Source of the DNA: Actinomycetota bacterium
Lineage (GTDB): Bacteria; Actinomycetota; Thermoleophilia; Solirubrobacterales; JACPNS01
Direction of reading: 5' to 3'
Assembly (NCBI GenBank): GCA_016213645.1
Contig: JACQZY010000026.1
Location: forward strand, 1 to 64,000
DNA length: 64,000 nucleotides
The translations under genes and the position numbers were made by a program. The notes under the pieces were generated by a model that saw nothing but the letters and a program-made list of their open reading frames with translations, searched no databases and was not told the origin of the DNA. Positions 58,865-64,000 of the stretch are shown here, one piece after another; within the stretch, counting starts at the first letter, position 1, and each line of letters opens with the position of its first letter.

Positions 58865-59740
58865 ATGAACTCAGTAACCACCGCACAAATCATCGACGGA
58901 AAAGCCGTGGCCGCCTCTGTAAGGGCAGAAGTTGCGCAGATCACCGGTGCCTACGCAGAGGCGCACGGGCGCGCGCCTTCGCTGGCGACGATCCTTGTTG
59001 GCGACGATCCAGCGTCGGACGTATACGTCACGAATAAGCACAAGGCCTGTAATGAGGTTGGAATCAAAGGCAAGGACCACAGATTGCCGGCGGACACACA
59101 GACAGAGTCGCTGGCGAATCTGATCAAGGAACTAAACGCCGACGATGAGATCGACGGGATCTTGCTTCAACTGCCGCTGCCACCGCAGCTCGACGCGGAC
59201 GCCATGACCGAGCTGATCGATCCGGCAAAGGATGTTGATGGCCTGACCGTCGCCAATGCGGGCCGCGTAGTGCAGGGCCGAGACGCGCTGGTCCCTTGCA
59301 CGCCCAGCGGCGTGATGCGCCTGCTCGCTCATGTGGGGGCGAAACTCGACGGTGCGGAGGCGGTTGTTCTGGGCCGTTCGAACCTGGTCGGGCGCCCGGT
59401 CGCCTCATTGCTGCTTGCGGAAAACGCCACGGTCACGGTCTGTCACTCACATACACATGACCTGCCCGAAGTTTGCCGTCGCGCCGACGTGCTCGTAACG
59501 TGCGTGGGCTCGCCGGGCCTGGTCAGCGCGGACATGATCAAGCCGGGCGCGATCGTGATCGACGTCGGCACCACGCGAGGCGCCGATGGCCTGTGCGGCG
59601 ACGTCGAATTCGAAGAGGCGATCAAAGTCGCCGCCGCGATCACACCGGTCCCCGGTGGGGTCGGACCGATGACGATCGCTTGCCTGCTGGCAAACACCGT
59701 GAAGGCCGCACAGATACGTGCCGCATCGGCGGAGGGTTAA
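58865..59740 (+). CDS. folD: Methylenetetrahydrofolate dehydrogenase / cyclohydrolase
   Basis: FolD interconverts 5,10-methylene-, methenyl- and 10-formyl-THF in one-carbon metabolism. The 291-residue protein shows VGDDPASDVYVTNKHKACNEVGI with the catalytic Lys, DGILLQLPLPPQLD, DPAKDVDGL, PCTPSGVMRLL, the NADP motif VLGRSNLVGRPVASLLL and TPVPGGVGPMT at the end. The ATG at 58865 matches the family start. It may interact metabolically with the 5-FCL-like protein at 5.2 kb. A palindrome and -10-like box precede it. Confidence 0.96.
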   Translation: MNSVTTAQIIDGKAVAASVRAEVAQITGAYAEAHGRAPSLATILVGDDPASDVYVTNKHKACNEVGIKGKDHRLPADTQTESLANLIKELNADDEIDGILLQLPLPPQLDADAMTELIDPAKDVDGLTVANAGRVVQGRDALVPCTPSGVMRLLAHVGAKLDGAEAVVLGRSNLVGRPVASLLLAENATVTVCHSHTHDLPEVCRRADVLVTCVGSPGLVSADMIKPGAIVIDVGTTRGADGLCGDVEFEEAIKVAAAITPVPGGVGPMTIACLLANTVKAAQIRAASAEG

Positions 59741-59743
59741 GCG

Positions 59744-60241
59744 ATGTTTTCGAAGCTGCGTCCCGCGGACTGGCTGACCGCGCTGGGAACGGCGTTGCTC
59801 TTCGGCGCAACCTTCAAGCCGTGGTTCGAAATGCCCGGCCTGGCCGATCTTCGTCGGATCGCCCCGGACGCTGAAGCGATCGGTGGCGCGTTTGAGGGTG
59901 GTCAGTTGAACGTGTGGGATCTCTCGGTCACTCGCTGGTTCGTTTACGCCGCCGTGATTTTCAACGCCTGGATGTTGATCGCAGCGGTTTTTGGTGAAAC
60001 GCCGCACTGGGCGATCGTGTTCAACACACCGGCGCTGTTTTTCAGTTTCCTGGCTTCGTTTGGACTGGTCCTGCGTTTGATCCACCCGCCAGCGGACGCG
60101 TCGGCGCTGACGTTTTACGGCTTCGCCGTCGCAGGGGGTCTGATCATGCTGTCGGGCAGCGCGTGGGCGCTTCGCGACGAATCCACACCCGAGGGATTTC
60201 TTCATTCTCCGCCGCCGGAGCACATCAAGCTCGATTCGTAG
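59744..60241 (+). CDS. Membrane protein of unknown function
   Basis: The 165-residue protein has about four hydrophobic segments: DWLTALGTALLFGATF, FVYAAVIFNAWMLIAAVF, WAIVFNTPALFFSFLASFGLVL and FYGFAVAGGLIMLSGSAWAL. A hydrophilic stretch of about 35 residues between segments 1 and 2 would be extracellular. The C-terminal tail (RDESTPEGFLHSPPPEH) is cytoplasmic. No family is recognised. It starts 3 bp after folD, so it is co-transcribed with it. Confidence 0.75.
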   Translation: MFSKLRPADWLTALGTALLFGATFKPWFEMPGLADLRRIAPDAEAIGGAFEGGQLNVWDLSVTRWFVYAAVIFNAWMLIAAVFGETPHWAIVFNTPALFFSFLASFGLVLRLIHPPADASALTFYGFAVAGGLIMLSGSAWALRDESTPEGFLHSPPPEHIKLDS

Positions 60242-60279
60242 GCGGGCGGTTTTGTCTGGAGGGCTCTTCGCCGGACGCA

Positions 60280-60285
60280 TAGACT
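60280..60285 (+). promoter_or_regulatory. -10-like hexamer before gatC
   Basis: TAGACT ends 7 nt before the GTG of gatC at 60293, suggesting a leaderless gatCAB mRNA. Confidence 0.5.
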
Positions 60286-60292
60286 CTGCGTC

Positions 60293-60577
60293 GTGATCGA
60301 GCTCAAAGACGTTCAATATGTGGCCCGTCTGGCGCGGCTGAGGCTGACCGACGACGAACAAGAGCGCATGCTGCGCGAGCTTGACGCCGTGCTCGGCTAC
60401 ATCGAGCACATTGAAGAACTCGATCTGGAAGGCGTGGAGCCGACATCGCACGTTGTCGATCTGGTCAATTCGCTTCGGCCCGACGAAGTACGCGCCGGGC
60501 TCACGCGTGAACAGGCTCTCGCCAATGCACCCGAAGTCGCGGACGACGGTTTCGCCGTGCCTTCGCCGGGGAGCTGA
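60293..60577 (+). CDS. gatC: Glu/Asp-tRNA amidotransferase subunit C
   Basis: GatC is the small stabilising subunit of the GatCAB amidotransferase. The 94-residue protein matches the family: KDVQYVARLARLRLTDDEQERMLRELDAVLGYIEHIEELDLEGVEPTSHVV, then RPDEVRAGLTREQALANAPEV and FAVPSPGS at the end. The GTG start follows a -10-like hexamer by 7 nt. gatA begins 36 bp downstream. Confidence 0.96.
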   Translation: MIELKDVQYVARLARLRLTDDEQERMLRELDAVLGYIEHIEELDLEGVEPTSHVVDLVNSLRPDEVRAGLTREQALANAPEVADDGFAVPSPGS

Positions 60578-60613
60578 AATGTGCGGGTTCAGCGGCACAG
60601 CCAGGAGCAAGGA

Positions 60614-62098
60614 ATGAGTTCAGAGCTGATCTCGCTGACCGCCGCCCAGGCGGTCGAGCGGCTGAAGGCCGGCGAATTCACCGCGGGTGAGCTTTTCGCC
60701 GCCTACGCGGACCGCATCGCCGGGGAGGAGATCGGAGCGTTTCTCTGGCGCGAGCAAGGCAACCCGGCAGCCGATCGGGCCGCTGAGATCTCGGGTTTGC
60801 CGCTGGCCGGTGTGCCGCTGGCCGTGAAGGACCTGTTCTGCATGGAGGGTGTACCCAGCACTGCGGCCTCGAAGATTCTCGAGGGCTACCTGCCGCCGTA
60901 CACGTCCACAGCGATCACAAAGCTTCAAGCGGCAGGCGTAAGCGTGCTGGGCAAGACCAATATGGACGAGTTCGCGATGGGCTCGTCAAACGAAAACTCC
61001 GGCTACAAACCCGTCCGTAATCCGTGGGACGAGTCGCGCGTGCCGGGAGGTTCCAGTGGCGGTTCGGCCGCCGCGGTCGCGGCCGGACTAGCTCCGTGGG
61101 CGACCGGTACGGACACAGGTGGTTCGATCCGACAGCCGGCCTCGCTCTGTGGCCTCGTGGGCCTCAAACCGACATACGGCACTGTCTCGCGTTACGGGAT
61201 GATCGCGTTTGCGTCATCGCTCGACCAGGCCGGTCCGCTTACGCGCGACGTCACTGATGCGGCGCTGATGTTTAAACACATGGAGGGCCGCGACGAGCAT
61301 GACTCAACGGCCACCGGCATGCCCGAAGCGATTTCGCTGCCCAGCGCGCAGGATTTGAAGGGGGTGCGTTTCGGCGTGCCGTCAACGATCGACTGGAGCG
61401 GCGTGCAGCCTGGCGTACGTGAGATCTTTGATCGCGCGGCGGCCCGGTTGGAGGCGCTTGGCGCGGAGCTGGTTGAGGTTGAACTGCCACACGCCGACCA
61501 CGGCCTCTCCGCTTACTACCTGATCGCGCCCGCCGAAGCCAGCGCGAACCTCGCACGCTACGACGGTGTGCGATTTGGCCTGCGTTCACCGGCGGAAGGC
61601 CTGACGGCGATGTACGAAAGCACCCGCCATGACGGATTCGGCGACGAGGTCAAGCGGCGCATCATGCTTGGTACCTACGCGCTTTCCTCCGGTTACTACG
61701 ACGCGTACTACGGCCGCGCGCAACTTGTGCGCACGAAGATCGCCGACGATTTCCGCGCGGCTTTCGCGTCCTGCAACTTCATCATCACGCCGACATCTCC
61801 GACGGTTGCCTTCAAGCTCGGCGAACGCGTGGACGACCCGCTCGCGATGTACCTGTCGGACCTTTTCACGGTGCCGATGTCACTTGCCGGCATTCCGGCG
61901 ATCTCCGTTCCCGCGGGGCTTGCGACGTCCGATGGCACGGCCGTCGCGTCCGAGGGGGACTCGGGTGCGCTACCGGTCGGTCTTCAGATCGCCGGTCCGG
62001 CTTACAGCGAGAACCGGCTGCTCAACGCGGCCTTCGCCTTCGAGACCGCGACGGCGTTCGCGCCCGGGCCGTGGGCGCGCGAGGAGGCCGCGCGATGA
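60614..62098 (+). CDS. gatA: Glu/Asp-tRNA amidotransferase subunit A
   Basis: GatA is the amidase that releases ammonia from glutamine for GatB. The 494-residue protein carries the amidase signature with the Ser-cisSer-Lys triad: Lys in [11 protein letters not shown], Ser in [25 protein letters not shown], and the Gly/Ser-rich [16 protein letters not shown]. The ATG at 60614 has AGGAG 6 nt upstream, which decides the start. Its stop overlaps the gatB ATG. Confidence 0.97.
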   Translation: MSSELISLTAAQAVERLKAGEFTAGELFAAYADRIAGEEIGAFLWREQGNPAADRAAEISGLPLAGVPLAVKDLFCMEGVPSTAASKILEGYLPPYTSTAITKLQAAGVSVLGKTNMDEFAMGSSNENSGYKPVRNPWDESRVPGGSSGGSAAAVAAGLAPWATGTDTGGSIRQPASLCGLVGLKPTYGTVSRYGMIAFASSLDQAGPLTRDVTDAALMFKHMEGRDEHDSTATGMPEAISLPSAQDLKGVRFGVPSTIDWSGVQPGVREIFDRAAARLEALGAELVEVELPHADHGLSAYYLIAPAEASANLARYDGVRFGLRSPAEGLTAMYESTRHDGFGDEVKRRIMLGTYALSSGYYDAYYGRAQLVRTKIADDFRAAFASCNFIITPTSPTVAFKLGERVDDPLAMYLSDLFTVPMSLAGIPAISVPAGLATSDGTAVASEGDSGALPVGLQIAGPAYSENRLLNAAFAFETATAFAPGPWAREEAAR

Positions 62099-63528
62099 GC
62101 GGTTACGAGGCAGTGATCGGACTGGAAATCCACGTCCAGCTCAGCACGAACACGAAGATGTTCTGCGGCTGCAAGCTGGAGTTCGGCGCGCAGCCGAACA
62201 CGCTTACGTGTCCGGTCTGTCTGGGACACCCGGGCACCCTGCCGGTACCCAACGAGCAGGCTGTCCGCTACGCGATCGCCACAGGGCTTGCGTTGGGATG
62301 TGAGATCGCTCCACGCTCGATGTTTCACCGCAAAAACTACTTCTATCCGGATCTGCCGAAGGGCTACCAAATCAGCCAATTCGACGTTCCGATTTGTAGC
62401 GAAGGCGAATTGGCCGGCGTGCGAATCCACCGCGCGCACATGGAAGAGGATGCGGCGAAAAACATCCACGTCGGAGAAAGTGGCCGCATTCACGGCGCCG
62501 GTCGTACGGTCGTGGACTACAACCGCGGCGGCACGCCCCTGGTGGAGATCGTCACGGAACCGGACATCCACTCCGGCGCACAGGCCCGCGAGTGGTTACA
62601 GCTATTGCGCGCGACGATCAAGCAGCTCGGCGTCTCTGACGTGAACATGGAGGAGGGGTCGTTGCGTTGTGACGCAAACATCTCTATCCGTCCGGTCGGT
62701 CAGCAGGAGCTCGGCACCAAGACCGAGCTCAAGAACATGAACTCGTTCCGCTTCATCGAGCGGGGAATCGACGCGGAAATCGCGCGCCAGACGGCGTTGC
62801 TGAACGCGGGCGAGAAGGTTACGCAGGAGACGCTGCACTTCGATCCGTCAAGCGGTTCGCTGACCTCATTGCGCTCCAAGGAGGAGGCTCACGACTATCG
62901 CTACTTCCCGGAGCCGGACCTGGTGCCGGTGGCTCCCGCAAAAGAGCTGATCGAGGAGATTCGGGTCACTTTGCCCGAGCTGCCGCTGCAAAAGGCCGAA
63001 CGTTACGAACACGAGATCGGGCTCAGCGTGGACACGGCACGCCTGCTGGCGTTTCGCGCCGAAATGGGCGCATATTTCGAATCCGTGCTTGAGGCCGGCG
63101 GTGAAGGCGCCGACGCCAAGCGTCTCGCCGACTGGGTGACCGGAGAACTCGTCGCGAGAATCGGCGCCGACACAGATCCCGCGCTGTCGAACGTTTCGCC
63201 GGCGGCGTTGGCCCGACTTGTGGTGATGGTGGGGAATAAACAGGTCACGGGCGCCGGCGCAAAGACCGTGCTCGACAGACTCGTCGAAAACGGTGGCGAT
63301 CCGGACGCGATCGTTGAGGCCGAGGGTCTTGCCGCGATGGACGATTCGGACGAACTGGCCGGAGTGATCGACGCGGCGCTCGAGGCAAATCCACGGGCTG
63401 TCGAAGACCTAAAATCCGGAAACGGTAAAGCGATCGGCGCGATTATCGGATTTGTGATGAAGCAGACCCAGGGCCGGGCGGACGGCGGCGAAGTTACGCG
63501 TATCGTGCGCGACAAGCTCAGCTTGTAG
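62095..63528 (+). CDS. gatB: Glu/Asp-tRNA amidotransferase subunit B
   Basis: GatB phosphorylates and amidates Glu-tRNA-Gln (or Asp-tRNA-Asn). The 477-residue protein starts YEAVIGLEIHVQLSTNTKMFCGC, with zinc-type cysteines in FCGC and CPVCLGHPG, then YFYPDLPKGYQISQFD, DYNRGGTPLVEIVTEPD and the C-terminal YqeY-like tail (KSGNGKAIGAIIGFVMKQTQGRADG) that binds tRNA. Its start overlaps gatA (ATGA). With the GluRS at 50.4 kb this supports indirect charging of tRNA-Gln. Confidence 0.97.
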   Translation: MSGYEAVIGLEIHVQLSTNTKMFCGCKLEFGAQPNTLTCPVCLGHPGTLPVPNEQAVRYAIATGLALGCEIAPRSMFHRKNYFYPDLPKGYQISQFDVPICSEGELAGVRIHRAHMEEDAAKNIHVGESGRIHGAGRTVVDYNRGGTPLVEIVTEPDIHSGAQAREWLQLLRATIKQLGVSDVNMEEGSLRCDANISIRPVGQQELGTKTELKNMNSFRFIERGIDAEIARQTALLNAGEKVTQETLHFDPSSGSLTSLRSKEEAHDYRYFPEPDLVPVAPAKELIEEIRVTLPELPLQKAERYEHEIGLSVDTARLLAFRAEMGAYFESVLEAGGEGADAKRLADWVTGELVARIGADTDPALSNVSPAALARLVVMVGNKQVTGAGAKTVLDRLVENGGDPDAIVEAEGLAAMDDSDELAGVIDAALEANPRAVEDLKSGNGKAIGAIIGFVMKQTQGRADGGEVTRIVRDKLSL

Positions 63529-63602
63529 CGCGTCGCACAAATCCCCCGCATTTGGTAGGTTACTTATCGGTTTCAGTAGCGAGCCGTGCCTTTGGTGAAC
63601 GC

Positions 63603-63640
63603 GCCGCACGGCGGTATCCCCTCCGCCGTCCGGCCTATTT
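63603..63640 (+). terminator. Possible terminator after gatB
   Basis: GCCGCACGGCGG and CCGCCGTCCGGC pair over 12 positions with one mismatch and an 8-nt loop, followed by CTATTTC. The T-tract is weak. It lies 75 bp after the gatB stop. Confidence 0.4.
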
Positions 63641-63728
63641 CAGCCCGGCCGCAGGACGAGACCTGTTGAATATCGAGCGTCCGGCAATCATTGCGCCCGT
63701 GGACTCCGAGACCGCGGGCCGCCGGGCG

Positions 63729-63734
63729 TATCCT
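63729..63734 (+). promoter_or_regulatory. -10-like hexamer before the last gene
   Basis: TATCCT ends 6 nt before the GTG at 63741, in keeping with a leaderless start. Confidence 0.4.
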
Positions 63735-63740
63735 CAACGA

Positions 63741-64000
63741 GTGCAGTATTTCCTGATTCCCCTAATATTCGGCGTGATCACCGGCATCATCGGCCGGCGA
63801 AAGGGCAGTTCGTTCTTGCTTTGGTCGCTCGTCGGATTCTTGTTGCCCGCGATCGGTCTCGCAGCCGTTTTCATGAGCCGCAATGAAAGAGAAGACCCCA
63901 GTCGCGAGTGTCCCAATTGTCACAAATTGCTGCCGATTTCAGCGCAGGTCTGTATGCGGTGCGGAGAGGATCTGGACTACCCGGCGGAGTTTGTGGTTTG
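63741..64000 (+). CDS. Membrane protein with zinc-ribbon, partial
   Basis: The frame runs off the right edge; 86 residues are visible from the GTG at 63741. Two short hydrophobic segments (YFLIPLIFGVITGIIG and FLLWSLVGFLLPAIGLAAVFM) are followed by a cytoplasmic zinc-ribbon-like module, ECPNCHKLLPISAQVCMRCGEDL, with CxxC pairs 12 residues apart. The end DYPAEFVV is incomplete. Proteins with this layout are common in actinobacteria and have no assigned role. Confidence 0.65.
   Translation, partial: MQYFLIPLIFGVITGIIGRRKGSSFLLWSLVGFLLPAIGLAAVFMSRNEREDPSRECPNCHKLLPISAQVCMRCGEDLDYPAEFVV

Noticed and set aside
1-64000. CRISPR arrays, insertion sequences, prophage genes, rRNA genes or a replication origin
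   Set aside because: I saw no spaced identical repeats, transposase or phage structural genes, rRNA sequence or DnaA-box cluster; the only recombinase is Xer-like in a housekeeping operon.

Overview
The window is a high-GC, gene-dense bacterial chromosome segment, almost certainly from an actinobacterium. Gene order and protein style suggest a Thermoleophilia/Solirubrobacterales-like lineage. Supporting points are the lepB-rnhB-yraN-comM-dprA block followed by a xer recombinase and a WhiG/FliA-type sigma factor, a DprA with an N-terminal CxxC segment, an actinobacterial-type c-di-AMP riboswitch ahead of a cell-wall hydrolase, and many genes whose start codon lies 6-9 nt after a TANNNT hexamer, the layout of leaderless mRNAs. 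The lineage is an inference from context, not from a database comparison.

Layout. 0-10.4 kb: end of signal peptidase I, RNase HII, YraN, ComM, DprA, an alpha/beta hydrolase, a 5-FCL-like protein, an L,D-transpeptidase, Xer recombinase, sigma factor, a zinc-finger protein and an RNase HI. 10.5-16.9 kb: tRNA-Gly, tRNA-Cys, then a minus-strand operon for a TasA/CalY-like fibre protein, a SipW-type signal peptidase and two further secreted proteins, then an epimerase and tRNA-Val. 17-23 kb: two unidentified proteins (one secreted with delta-60-like repeats), a TetR regulator with a clear palindrome, a thiolase/acyl-CoA dehydrogenase pair and a lipoprotein. 23-35 kb: RNA methyltransferases, MOSC protein, ThrRS, IF3, bL35, bL20 and PheRS. 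34.4-40.4 kb: arginine biosynthesis argC-J-B-D and argG. 40.5-43.4 kb: the c-di-AMP riboswitch with its NlpC/P60-like gene, two membrane proteins and two small unidentified genes. 43.5-50.4 kb: DnaE, a secreted protein, endonuclease IV and a cysteine-rich secreted protein with a Pro-Thr-Gly repeat. 50.4-56 kb: GluRS, an HDOD-LuxR fusion, and a cysteine cluster (Rrf2-type regulator, CysK, E1-like enzyme, CysE). 56-64 kb: PcrA/UvrD helicase, FolD, small membrane proteins, GatCAB and a partial zinc-ribbon membrane protein.

How it fits together. Most of the window is housekeeping: translation factors, amidotransferase-dependent tRNA charging, arginine and cysteine synthesis, and DNA repair and uptake. 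The accessory interest lies in the surface and wall genes (TasA/SipW operon, riboswitch-controlled hydrolase, repeat protein) and in unusual regulators and promoter architecture.
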